Source: CAVSWN01 sp046728115 (GTDB lineage Bacteria > Acidobacteriota > Vicinamibacteria > Vicinamibacterales > CAVVIG01). Taken from it: a stretch of DNA of 31,023 nt. The translations under genes were made by a program, and so were the position numbers. Under the pieces are notes generated by a model that worked only from the letters and a program-made list of their open reading frames with translations, had not been told where the DNA came from and did not search any database. Numbering within the stretch: the first letter of the stretch is position 1; every line of letters begins with the position of its first letter. Where the stretch lies: assembly GCA_046728115.1 (NCBI GenBank), contig JBKPDW010000297.1:1-31023 (forward strand), given 5' to 3'. Shown here piece after piece: positions 1 to 7,347 of the stretch.

Positions 1-2356
1 CGCCACCTCTCAGGTGGCCTCGGATGAGCTCTTCCGAGAGCGGATCCTCGACATAACGTTGAATTGCGCGCCGCAGCGGTCTGGCGCCGTACGACCGGTC
101 CTTGCACGTGATCTCGATAATCCAGTCGACGACGTCCGGCATGAGGACGATCCGGAGCTTGCGATCCACCAGATTGTCGTTCAGCTGCTGGACCAGCAGC
201 ATCATGATCCGGCGCAGATCCTCGTCGGTCAACGCCTCGAACACGATGATCTCGTCGATCCGGTTGATGAACTCCGGATTGAACGTCCGCTTGACCTCGC
301 CCAGCACCATCTCCGAGACGCTCTTGCTGATCTCGTTGAGATCGGACGACTGGAACCCGAGCGAGCTCTTCTTCTGGATGAAGCGCGCCCCGATGTTGGA
401 CGTCATGATGACGATCGTGTTCTTGAAGTTCACCCTGTTTCCGAGGCCGTCGGTCAGATGGCCGTCTTCGAACACCTGCAGCAGGATGTTGAAGATGTCG
501 GGGTGGGCCTTCTCGATCTCGTCGAGCAGCACCACCGAGTAGGGATTCCGCTTCACCTTCTCGGTGAGCTGGCCGCCTTCTTCATGCCCGACGTATCCGG
601 GCGGCGATCCAATCAACTTCGAGACCGAGTGCTTCTCCATGTACTCGGACATGTCGAAACGGATGAGCGCATGATCGCTGCCGAACAGGAAATTCGCGAG
701 CGCGCGCGCGAGCTCGGTCTTGCCGACGCCCGTCGGTCCGAGGAACACGAAACTGCCGACCGGGCGCGCGGGATTCTTGAGGCCGGCGCGCGAGCGGCGA
801 ATCGCGCGCGAGATCGCCGAGATCGCTTTTTCCTGACTGATGACGCGGCGATGGAGCTCCGACTCCATCCGCAGCAGCTTGTCGCCCTCGTCCTGATTGA
901 TCGACGCCATCGGCACCCCGGTCCACTTCGACACGACCTCGTCGATCTCGGCCTTGCCGACGATGACCTTGCGCGTGTTGGATTTGACGGCGAAGCTCTC
1001 GCGCACGTACTGCAGGTTCTCCCGCGCGGCAATCTCCTGCTCGCGGTAGAACTGCGCTTTCTCGAAATCCTTCTGCGACGACGCGCTCTCCCACTGCTCG
1101 ACGGCGACGCGGATGCTCTTGTTGATTTCGCCGAACTCTTCGCTGAAGCCGGCTTCGCGCAACTTGGCGCGCGCGCCGGCTTCATCCACCAGATCGATCG
1201 CCTTGTCGGGCAGGAATCGATCGGTGATGTACCGATTCGATTGGTACACGGCGGCCTCGATGGCCTCGCGCGTGTACTCCACGTGATGGAAGCTCTCGTA
1301 CCGATCCTTGACTCCCACGAGGATGTCGATCGTTTCGCGTTCGCCCGGCGGATCGACCTTGATCGCCTGGAATCGTCGTTCGAGGGAACGATCCTTCTCG
1401 ATGTACTTGCGGTACTCGGCCGGCGTCGTCGCGCCGATGCAGCGGATTTCGCCGCGGCTCAGCGCCGGCTTCAGGATATTGGCGGCGTCGAGCGAGCCTT
1501 CCGCCGAACCCGCGCCGACCAGCGTGTGCAGCTCGTCGATGAACACGATGATGTTCGGGTTGTCGGTCAGCTCCTTCATGATCGCCTTGAGGCGTTCCTC
1601 GAACTGGCCGCGGTACTTCGTGCCGGCGACAATGAGCGAGATGTCGAGCGCGAAAATGCGCTTGTCGGCCAGGAAGTGCGGGACGTCGCCGTAGACGATC
1701 TTCTGCGCCAGCCCTTCGACGATCGCCGTCTTGCCGACGCCCGGTTCCCCGATGAGCACGGCGTTGTTTTTCGTCCGCCGGCACAACACCTGCTGCACGC
1801 GCTCGAGCTCGTGTTCGCGTCCCACGAGCGGATCGAGCTGGTTCTTCATGGCCGACTCGGTGAGATCGCGGCTGAATTCGGCGAGAAGCGGCGTCTCTTT
1901 CACCCGGGTCAGCGTCGTCTTCTCGTTGAGCAGCTGAACGATGTCCTCGCGGACGGTGTTCAGCCGCATCCCCTTCTCCATCAGGATCGACGCGGCGACC
2001 GACCGTTCCTCCCGAAGAATCCCGAGGAGCAGATGCTCGGTTCCGATGTAGTTGTGCAGCAGGCGATCGGCCTCTTCGGCGGCGAACTGGAGGACCCGCT
2101 TGGTCTCTGCGCTGAACGGAATCTCGACCGACGTGGAAACCTTCTCCCGGAAGACCGTCCGGCCTTCGATTTCTTTGCGGATGTTCTCGAGGGAGAGGTG
2201 GGAGCGGGCGAAAATTCGACTGGTAAGCCCCTTCCCTTCGCGGATGAGACCCAACAGGAGGTGCTCGGTTTCGATCGATATGCTCCCGAGCTGGCTGGCT
2301 TCGTAGCGTGCGAAGAAAAGGACCCGTCGGGCTCGTTCCGTGTACCGTTCGAACAT
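1..2356 (-). CDS. clpC: ATP-dependent Clp protease ATP-binding subunit ClpC (3' end cut by window edge)
   Basis: This is a Hsp100/Clp AAA+ unfoldase that feeds substrates to the ClpP peptidase in the cytoplasm. Reading from the ATG at 2356, 785 codons are open to the edge with no stop; ClpC proteins usually have about 810-830 residues, so little is missing. The N-terminus starts MFERYTERARRVLFFARYEA, the usual Clp_N double repeat (about 1-145). AAA module 1 has Walker A GEPGVGKT at 203-210 and Walker B VFIDELHTL. A UVR-like segment (DFEKAQFYREQE, about 424-450) separates ClpC from ClpA and ClpB. AAA module 2 has GPTGVGKT at 540-547 and VVLLDEIEKAHPDI. The gene has its own upstream region and is not tightly linked to lolD. 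No ctsR, mcsA or mcsB precedes it. The family call is very secure; whether this paralog is the only ClpC cannot be seen. Confidence 0.97.
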   Translation of the reverse strand, partial: MFERYTERARRVLFFARYEASQLGSISIETEHLLLGLIREGKGLTSRIFARSHLSLENIRKEIEGRTVFREKVSTSVEIPFSAETKRVLQFAAEEADRLLHNYIGTEHLLLGILREERSVAASILMEKGMRLNTVREDIVQLLNEKTTLTRVKETPLLAEFSRDLTESAMKNQLDPLVGREHELERVQQVLCRRTKNNAVLIGEPGVGKTAIVEGLAQKIVYGDVPHFLADKRIFALDISLIVAGTKYRGQFEERLKAIMKELTDNPNIIVFIDELHTLVGAGSAEGSLDAANILKPALSRGEIRCIGATTPAEYRKYIEKDRSLERRFQAIKVDPPGERETIDILVGVKDRYESFHHVEYTREAIEAAVYQSNRYITDRFLPDKAIDLVDEAGARAKLREAGFSEEFGEINKSIRVAVEQWESASSQKDFEKAQFYREQEIAARENLQYVRESFAVKSNTRKVIVGKAEIDEVVSKWTGVPMASINQDEGDKLLRMESELHRRVISQEKAISAISRAIRRSRAGLKNPARPVGSFVFLGPTGVGKTELARALANFLFGSDHALIRFDMSEYMEKHSVSKLIGSPPGYVGHEEGGQLTEKVKRNPYSVVLLDEIEKAHPDIFNILLQVFEDGHLTDGLGNRVNFKNTIVIMTSNIGARFIQKKSSLGFQSSDLNEISKSVSEMVLGEVKRTFNPEFINRIDEIIVFEALTDEDLRRIMMLLVQQLNDNLVDRKLRIVLMPDVVDWIIEITCKDRSYGARPLRRAIQRYVEDPLSEELIRGHLRGG

Positions 2357-2386
2357 GGTTACCTAAGTAAAAGTAGATGCCATAGG

Positions 2387-2412
2387 GTGACGCATCGCTT
2401 CGTCACATTATA
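2387..2412 (-). promoter_or_regulatory. clpC promoter -10 with palindrome at the start-site region
   Basis: On the minus strand a perfect TATAAT lies at 2412-2407, about 50 bases before the clpC ATG. Directly downstream is an inverted repeat, GTGACG / CGTCAC (arms 2387-2392 and 2401-2406, 8-base loop), which would cover about +1 to +20. No convincing -35 hexamer is visible at normal spacing. The palindrome resembles neither the CIRCE element nor the CtsR heptad repeat. It could be an operator or a 5' UTR hairpin. The -10 is seen directly; the regulatory role is inferred. Confidence 0.45.
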
Positions 2413-2478
2413 CAGGAGTTACGTCGGCCCAATTGATAACGGTTTCGTCATAACTCGCTGCCAGCATTAGGGTTCACG

Positions 2479-2640
2479 ACCCAGCAAGCGGTTCGTGGTT
2501 CCGTGGTTCGCAGTTCGCGGTTCGCCGGTCGTGATTCGCCGTTCGTTTGTCGTTCTTGCTTCGCTCGTTGTTCGCGTTCGTTGTCTGTTCGTGGCTCGTT
2601 CACTATTCGTGGTGGTTCCAAGATTCGAGGTCCGAGGCTC
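2479..2640. repeat. Degenerate GTTCG-type low-complexity tract between clpC and lolD
   Basis: About 160 bases consist of loosely repeated 6-8 base units around GTTCGTG / GGTTCG on the plus strand (CGAACCACGAACC-like on the minus strand). TTCG recurs more than ten times with irregular spacing, and no unit is long enough to be a classic tandem repeat. The tract fills most of the 334-base gap 2357-2690, which otherwise holds only the clpC promoter region and a small hairpin. It contains no credible gene; the reading frames across it give R/T/N/E-rich or V/R-rich translations with no domain. It looks like an intergenic repeat of the kind seen in some Acidobacteria; that comparison is from memory. 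Confidence 0.6.
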
Positions 2641-2648
2641 TGAGCATC

Positions 2649-2662
2649 CGGGCGAATGCCCG
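2649..2662 (-). terminator. Small GC hairpin downstream of lolD
   Basis: CGGGC (2649-2653), loop GAAT and GCCCG (2658-2662) form a five-pair stem about 30 bases beyond the lolD stop. A second self-complementary stretch, GTGCCGGCAC, lies at 2668-2677. Neither is followed by a T tract on the minus strand, so an intrinsic terminator is only a weak possibility. Confidence 0.22.
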
Positions 2663-2690
2663 ATCACGTGCCGGCACCGAAGGATATCGT

Positions 2691-3365
2691 TCAAGCGGCG
2701 GTCAGGCGACCACCTTCTAGTCGAAGCATCCGATCGCAGGCCGCCGCGAGCCGCGGGTTGTGAGTGGCGATGATCGAGGTCAGCCCATAGGCGGCGTGCA
2801 TTTCGCGCAGCAGCGCGTGCAGGCTATCAGCGGTCGCCTCGTCGAGATCGCCGGTCGGTTCGTCGGCCAGGAGCAGGGACGGACGCATCACGAGGGCTCG
2901 CGCGACGGCGACCCGCTGCTGTTCGCCACCCGACAGCATGCCTGGGCGATGCGTCAGGCGCTCGGCGAGGCCAACGCGCGTCAGCAGCTCCGTCGCACGC
3001 GGCCGGGCCTCGGCCATCGACGCACGGGCGATCCGCATCGGCATCTCGGCGTTCTCGATCGCGCTGAACTCCGGCAGCAGATGATGGAACTGAAAGACGA
3101 AGCCGACGTGCCGGTTTCGAAAGGCCACGACCTCGCCGTCCGCCAGCTCGGTCACGGCGGTCTGGCCAATCCTGATCTGACCGCGGTCCACGTGGTCCAA
3201 CCCGCCAAGGAGGTGCAGCAGCGTGCTCTTCCCCACTCCGGACGCACCGACGATCGCCACCATCTCGCCGGCCTCGACCTGCAGGTCGAGATCGCGCAGC
3301 ACGGTCAGCCGCGACTCGCCGACCACGTAGCTCTTTACGATTTGCTCGGCAACGATGAATGACAT
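2691..3365 (-). CDS. lolD: Lipoprotein-releasing ABC transporter ATP-binding protein LolD
   Basis: This 224-residue cytoplasmic ATPase would energise release of lipoproteins from the inner membrane by the LolC/E-type permease. All ABC motifs are present: Walker A GASGVGKST at 40-48, Q-loop Gln92 in VFQFHHLLPEF, signature LSGGEQQR at 144-151, Walker B LLLADEP at 164-170, and the switch His202 in IATHN. The VFQFHHLLPEFSAIENAEMP stretch is typical of the LolD/MacB branch. It ends the minus-strand run that begins near 9174 and follows the permease gene by 73 bases. No strong ribosome-binding site precedes the ATG. The family is secure; LolD is preferred over other MacB-type ATPases because of the adjacent LolC/E permease. 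Confidence 0.93.
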   Translation of the reverse strand: MSFIVAEQIVKSYVVGESRLTVLRDLDLQVEAGEMVAIVGASGVGKSTLLHLLGGLDHVDRGQIRIGQTAVTELADGEVVAFRNRHVGFVFQFHHLLPEFSAIENAEMPMRIARASMAEARPRATELLTRVGLAERLTHRPGMLSGGEQQRVAVARALVMRPSLLLADEPTGDLDEATADSLHALLREMHAAYGLTSIIATHNPRLAAACDRMLRLEGGRLTAA

Positions 3366-3372
3366 GAATCAG

Positions 3373-3382
3373 CGAAAACACG
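3373..3382. repeat. CGAAAACACG repeat copy, lolC-lolD gap
   Basis: The 10-mer CGAAAACACG occurs here in the 73-base gap between lolC and lolD. It recurs at 4706-4715 and, inverted, at 4743-4752, so copies lie on both sides of lolC. A related CGCGAAACGTG follows a few bases downstream. Confidence 0.5.
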
Positions 3383-3438
3383 CAACCGCGAAACGTGCCA
3401 GGTGCGATCCGGACTCCGCGAAAAGGTGAGTTGGCGGG

Positions 3439-4671
3439 TTATTCATATCTCAGGGCCTGCGCAGGATCGAGCCTCGCCGCCTGGCGGGACGGATAGATCG
3501 TTGCGACGAAACATATCAGGATGGCGACCGCCACCACGATGACGAAGTCGGTCGTGAGGACGGTGAACGGCAGGTGCGAGACCTGATAGATATCGATCGG
3601 TACCCGAATCAGCTTGTACCGATCGAACAGCCACGACACCACCCAGCCGCATGTTGCCCCGACCGCTGTTCCGAGGACTCCAATGATCAATCCCTGCATC
3701 ATGAAGATCATCGTCACGCTCTTCGCGCTGGCGCCCATGGTCTTCAGGATCGCGATGTCGCGGTGTTTCTCCATTACCAGGAGGATGAGAGACGCGACGA
3801 TGTTCAGGGCGGCAACCATCACGATGAGCCCGATAGCGAGCGACACCGCGATTTTTTCGAGCCACAGGGCCGAAAACAGGGACCGGTTCATTTCGGCCCA
3901 GTCCTGCGTGAAGTACTGGTCGCCGAGATGCGCCGACACCTGCTGCGCGATCGCCGGCGCCTGGTAGATGTCGTCAACGCGGAGCTGCAGGAAGTCCACC
4001 TGATCCTTGTCGAACATCCGCTTCGCCACATCGAGCGAGACAAATCCGTAGGTGGAATCGAATTCGATCAATCCCAGCGTGAACGTTCCGGCGACCCGGA
4101 GCGTATGCCGGCCCGGCATCATCCCCATCGGCGAAAGCGTGCCCTCGGGAGTGAGAACGACCACCGTGTCGCCGACCGCCACGCCAAGATTGGCCGCGAG
4201 ATCCTTGCCGAGCAGGATGCCGTCACGCGCTGTGCCATGGCCTTTCAGCACGAGTCCCTCGAGGCTGCCGCTCTGCATCGAGCGCGCGATATCGCTGACG
4301 GAAGGTTCGAGGTGCGGGTCGATACCCTTGACCGAGATGAATTCCTGCTTCGCCGAGGCCGTAATGAGAGCCCGCCCGAGCACTGCAGGCGCCGCCCCCA
4401 CGACGTGTGGAATCCGGCGCGCGCGATCGGCCTCAGCCTGATAGTCGGTGATGCCCCCTGCCTTGGACACGTAGATATGTGGCTGGGATCCGAGGATTCG
4501 ATCGCGCAGTTCCTGCTGCAGACCGGTCATGACCGCCAGGGCGATGATGACCGCCATGACGCCAACCGTCACGCCGAGCGTCGAGATGGACGAAATGACC
4601 GAGATGAACGCCTGTTTGCGCTTGGCGAGCAGGTAGCGGAGAGCGATGTGAAGTTCGAACGGAAGATCCAT
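3439..4671 (-). CDS. lolC: Lipoprotein-releasing ABC transporter permease, LolC/LolE family
   Basis: This 410-residue inner-membrane permease works with LolD to extract outer-membrane lipoproteins. The N-terminus (LHIALRYLLAKRKQAFISVI) is diagnostic of LolC/E and leads into transmembrane helix 1 at about 25-48. A periplasmic domain covers about 50-265. An FtsX-type block of three helices follows at about 275-400, and the protein ends in the usual RQAARLDPAQALRYE. Only one permease gene is present, so the complex may be a homodimer or a LolF-like arrangement; LolC and LolE cannot be told apart here. The gaps on both sides carry a CGAAAACACG repeat. Confidence 0.92.
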   Translation of the reverse strand: MDLPFELHIALRYLLAKRKQAFISVISSISTLGVTVGVMAVIIALAVMTGLQQELRDRILGSQPHIYVSKAGGITDYQAEADRARRIPHVVGAAPAVLGRALITASAKQEFISVKGIDPHLEPSVSDIARSMQSGSLEGLVLKGHGTARDGILLGKDLAANLGVAVGDTVVVLTPEGTLSPMGMMPGRHTLRVAGTFTLGLIEFDSTYGFVSLDVAKRMFDKDQVDFLQLRVDDIYQAPAIAQQVSAHLGDQYFTQDWAEMNRSLFSALWLEKIAVSLAIGLIVMVAALNIVASLILLVMEKHRDIAILKTMGASAKSVTMIFMMQGLIIGVLGTAVGATCGWVVSWLFDRYKLIRVPIDIYQVSHLPFTVLTTDFVIVVAVAILICFVATIYPSRQAARLDPAQALRYE

Positions 4672-4703
4672 GTGAACCCGGTTACATCCGAGGCATGATC
4701 AGC

Positions 4704-4754
4704 CACGAAAACACGTACGCACGAGACAACATTAATCTTTTTCGTGTTTTCGTG
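4704..4754. repeat. 12-bp perfect inverted repeat in the lysS-lolC gap
   Basis: CACGAAAACACG (4704-4715) and its exact complement CGTGTTTTCGTG (4743-4754) flank a 27-base loop. The pair sits just after the lysS stop (4764) in the minus-strand transcript. It could form a long-loop hairpin acting as an mRNA-end stabiliser or attenuator between lysS and lolC. No T tract follows, so it is not a standard intrinsic terminator. Confidence 0.55.
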
Positions 4755-4763
4755 CTTTCGCGG

Positions 4764-6263
4764 CTACTCCTTTTTCCGCATCAACGGAAACAGAATCACA
4801 TCCCGAATCGACGGGCTGTTGGTCAGAAGCATCACCAGCCGATCGATACCCACGCCCTCACCGCCCGTCGGCGGCAACCCGTATTCGAGCGCGCGGATGT
4901 AGTCGTCGTCCATCGCGTGCGCCTCGAGGTTGCCTCGGGCTCGGCTGGCCAGCTGGGCCTCGAAGCGACGGCGCTGTTCCGCCGGATCGTTCAGCTCGCT
5001 GAAGGCGTTCGCCACCTCGAATCCGCCGATGTAGAGCTCGAAACGCTCCACCGTGTCGGCATCGTCGGGCTTCTGCTTCGACAACGGAGAAGTTTCGGTC
5101 GGATGATCGTGGATGAACGTCGGGTGAATGAGCGACGTCTCACACAATGCCTCGAAAATCTTCGTGGCGATTGCGCCGGCGCCGTGACCCGGATCGACGT
5201 CGATGTGCAGCTCCCGCGCGATGGCGGCCGCTGCTTCCCGATCACGGAGTTGCGCGTCGGACACGTCGCGCCCGAGCCGTCTCGATGCGGCCTCTCGCGC
5301 GGCCTCCCGCAGGGTCACGCGCGCAAACGGCGGCTTCAGCGAAATCCGATGGTCGCCAAACGTAATCTGATCGGTTCCAACGGTCTGGCGTGCAACCTCC
5401 GCGATCAATTCCTCGGTAAGGCGCATCAACGCGTGGTAGTCGGCGTAGGCCTCGTAGAACTCCATCATGGTGAACTCGGGGTTGTGCTGCGTGGAAATCC
5501 CCTCGTTTCGGAAGTTCCGGTTGATCTCGAACACCTTCTCGAGGCCACCCACGGTGAGCCGCTTCAGGTAGAGCTCCGGCGCGACGCGGAGGTACAGCTG
5601 CATGTCGAGCGCGTTGTGATGCGTGACGAACGGCCTGGCGAGCGCGCCGCCGGCGATCGGCTGCATCATCGGCGTTTCGACCTCCAGGTAGCCGCGAGCG
5701 ATCATGAAGGCGCGAATCGCCGAGATTACCTTGCTGCGCGTTTCGAACACCCGCCGCGACTCTGGATTCACGATCAAGTCCAGGTAACGTTGCCGATACC
5801 GGACCTCGACGTCGGTCAGGCCATGCCATTTTTCGGGCAGCGGCAGGAGGCACTTCGCCAGAAAGTGCACCCGCGAGGCCCAGATCGTGAACTCGTCCGT
5901 CTTGGTCCGGAACAACCGGCCCTCGACGCCGATCCAGTCGCCGAAGTCGAGCAGCTTGTAAATCCTGAAATCGAGCTCCGGCACCGAATCCTGCCGGACG
6001 TACACCTGGACCTTCGCGTGCCCGTCCGACAACACCAGAAAGTTCGCCTTGCCGAAAGCACGCATCGCCAGAATGCGGCCGCTGGTCACCGTCTCGACCC
6101 GTTCGGTTTCGAGCTGGTCGTGCGTACGCCCGCCGTACGCCGTCACCAGTTCGGAAATGGTGTGGCGCCGCTCGAACGTGCGCGGGTAGGCCTCGACCCC
6201 GAGCTTCGACAGCTCCGCAAGGTTCGACCGGCGTTGCTGAATCAGTTCATCTTCGGAGGACAT
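4764..6263 (-). CDS. lysS: Lysyl-tRNA synthetase, class II
   Basis: This 499-residue cytoplasmic enzyme charges tRNA-Lys. The N-terminal OB-fold anticodon-binding domain is at about 60-165 (VTSGRILAMRAFGKANFLVL). The catalytic domain shows motif 1 around RYRQRYLDLI, motif 2 as FEINRNFRNEGISTQHNPEF followed by TMMEFYEAYADY, and motif 3 as GEGVGIDRLVMLLTN near the C-terminus. The length matches bacterial LysRS (about 490-510). The ATG at 6263 is kept because MSSEDELIQQRRSNLAEL matches the usual start, although no clear Shine-Dalgarno is nearby. It lies 67 bases after nusB and 92 bases before lolC. Confidence 0.97.
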   Translation of the reverse strand: MSSEDELIQQRRSNLAELSKLGVEAYPRTFERRHTISELVTAYGGRTHDQLETERVETVTSGRILAMRAFGKANFLVLSDGHAKVQVYVRQDSVPELDFRIYKLLDFGDWIGVEGRLFRTKTDEFTIWASRVHFLAKCLLPLPEKWHGLTDVEVRYRQRYLDLIVNPESRRVFETRSKVISAIRAFMIARGYLEVETPMMQPIAGGALARPFVTHHNALDMQLYLRVAPELYLKRLTVGGLEKVFEINRNFRNEGISTQHNPEFTMMEFYEAYADYHALMRLTEELIAEVARQTVGTDQITFGDHRISLKPPFARVTLREAAREAASRRLGRDVSDAQLRDREAAAAIARELHIDVDPGHGAGAIATKIFEALCETSLIHPTFIHDHPTETSPLSKQKPDDADTVERFELYIGGFEVANAFSELNDPAEQRRRFEAQLASRARGNLEAHAMDDDYIRALEYGLPPTGGEGVGIDRLVMLLTNSPSIRDVILFPLMRKKE

Positions 6264-6330
6264 AGCGTATGTGGGCCGAGGCTCTCCACGACGCGGGAGA
6301 CGGTGGACACAGAGGCAGAATCGTACAACA

Positions 6331-6804
6331 TCACGATGATTTGTCCTCCGGGTCCTTCGTGGTGGAGAGGTTTGCTACCTTCTTTCGGATTGCATCCAGC
6401 ATCCCGTTGATGAATTTCACCGATTCCTCGCTGCTGAATGTCCGCGCGAGCTCGAGCGCCTCGTTGATCACGACGGCCGGCGGCGTGCCGGGATCGCGAA
6501 GCAGCTCGCAGATCGCCATGCGAAGGATCAACCGATCCACCACGGCCATGCGCTCGGGACGCCATCGCTCGGCCGTCTCGGCAATGAGCGGATCGATCGT
6601 CGGCAAACGGAGGGCCGTGTCGCGCGCCAGCGCCGTGGCAAACGTCTGGAGTCCGCTGTCGGGTGGATCGGCGTTCGGCCATTGGTGGGCGAAAAACGTT
6701 TCGGCCGCATCTTCGACGCCGCGGCCACCGACTTCAACCTGATACAGAATCTGGAGGGCGGACTCACGCGCCCGGTGCCGCGGGTCTTTGCGCGAGCGCG
6801 GCAT
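6331..6804 (-). CDS. nusB: Transcription antitermination factor NusB
   Basis: This is a 157-residue all-helical RNA-binding protein that joins NusE (ribosomal protein S10) on boxA in rRNA operon antitermination. The N-terminal RHRARESALQILYQVEVGG is the classic NusB start. Later segments (ALARDTALRLPTIDPLIAET, MAVVDRLILRMAICELL, INEALELARTFSSEESVKFI) match helices of the family through to the conserved FINGMLDAI. It follows ribH in the common ribH-nusB order. The two genes are in the same reading frame, separated only by the ribH stop TAG and one GAG codon. Confidence 0.96.
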   Translation of the reverse strand: MPRSRKDPRHRARESALQILYQVEVGGRGVEDAAETFFAHQWPNADPPDSGLQTFATALARDTALRLPTIDPLIAETAERWRPERMAVVDRLILRMAICELLRDPGTPPAVVINEALELARTFSSEESVKFINGMLDAIRKKVANLSTTKDPEDKSS

Positions 6805-6809
6805 CTCCT
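6805..6809 (-). promoter_or_regulatory. nusB Shine-Dalgarno abutting its start codon
   Basis: The minus-strand text is TAGGAGATG: an AGGAG core touches the ATG with no spacer and shares bases with the ribH stop codon. Normal spacing is about 5-9 bases. No other credible start lies before the conserved N-terminus, so nusB is probably translated by termination-reinitiation coupled to ribH. Confidence 0.5.
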
Positions 6810-7320
6810 ACGATCGCGGCGCGCCGTGCCGCGTGAGTTGCGCGACCACCTGTGCCATCTCGATGGCGGCGATCGCCGCCTCCTGACCTTTGTTGCCAGA
6901 GCCCTCAACGGCCCGCGCGAGCGCTTCTTCCGCCGAATTGGTCGTCAGCACGCCGAAGCCCATCGGTACGCCCGTTGCCGCAGCTGCCTCGGTCAACCCG
7001 TGCGACACCGCCGAGGAGATGTACTCGAAATGCGGCGTCTCGCCGCGAATGAGGCAGCCCAGGCAGACGATCGCGTCGAATCGCCCGGATTCGGCCGCGT
7101 GCAGCGCTGCCAACGGGATCTCGAACGCGCCGGGCACGCGAACAACGGTCACGTCGTTCGCCTCGACGCCGGCCGCCACCAACGCAGCCAGCGCGCCCGC
7201 TTGCAGCCGATCGGTCACGAAGTCGTTGTACTTCGACACCACGATCGCAAACCGCAGCCCGCTCGCTTTGCGCGATCCCTCAATCGTGTGCATCGCTCGT
7301 CGAAGGCCTTCGCGCTGCAA
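6808..7320 (-). CDS. ribH: 6,7-dimethyl-8-ribityllumazine synthase
   Basis: This enzyme joins 5-amino-6-ribitylaminouracil and 3,4-dihydroxy-2-butanone 4-phosphate, the penultimate step of riboflavin synthesis, and usually forms large cytoplasmic shells. Family motifs are VPGAFEIPLAA, CLGCLIRGETPHFEYI with the catalytic His in HFEY, VPMGFGVLTTNSAEEALAR, and GNKGQEAA. The TTG start at 7320 is preceded by GGAAGGAAAG at good spacing. An ATG at 7293 gives the N-terminus MHTIEGSRKASGLRFAIVVS, which aligns better with family starts but lacks a nearby ribosome-binding site; either may be used. No FMN riboswitch-like leader is seen in the 27-base gap upstream. Confidence 0.95.
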   Translation of the reverse strand: MQREGLRRAMHTIEGSRKASGLRFAIVVSKYNDFVTDRLQAGALAALVAAGVEANDVTVVRVPGAFEIPLAALHAAESGRFDAIVCLGCLIRGETPHFEYISSAVSHGLTEAAAATGVPMGFGVLTTNSAEEALARAVEGSGNKGQEAAIAAIEMAQVVAQLTRHGAPRS

Positions 7321-7347
7321 AAGTCTTTCCTTCCCGCCCCACCGGCC

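Noticed and set aside
14..2470. An 818-codon open frame on the plus strand
   Set aside because: It is antisense to clpC over nearly its full length, has an Arg/Asp/Leu-rich composition with no domain, and arises from codon-position GC bias. The minus strand carries unmistakable ClpC motifs.
3574..4698. A 374-codon plus-strand frame
   Set aside because: It is antisense to lolC and is His/Asp/Arg-rich with no domain.
4695..6410. A 571-codon plus-strand frame
   Set aside because: It is antisense to lysS, whose class II synthetase motifs are clear; the translation has no domain.
7321..7347. FMN riboswitch upstream of ribH
   Set aside because: The gap is only 27 bases and no conserved FMN-aptamer segments are visible.
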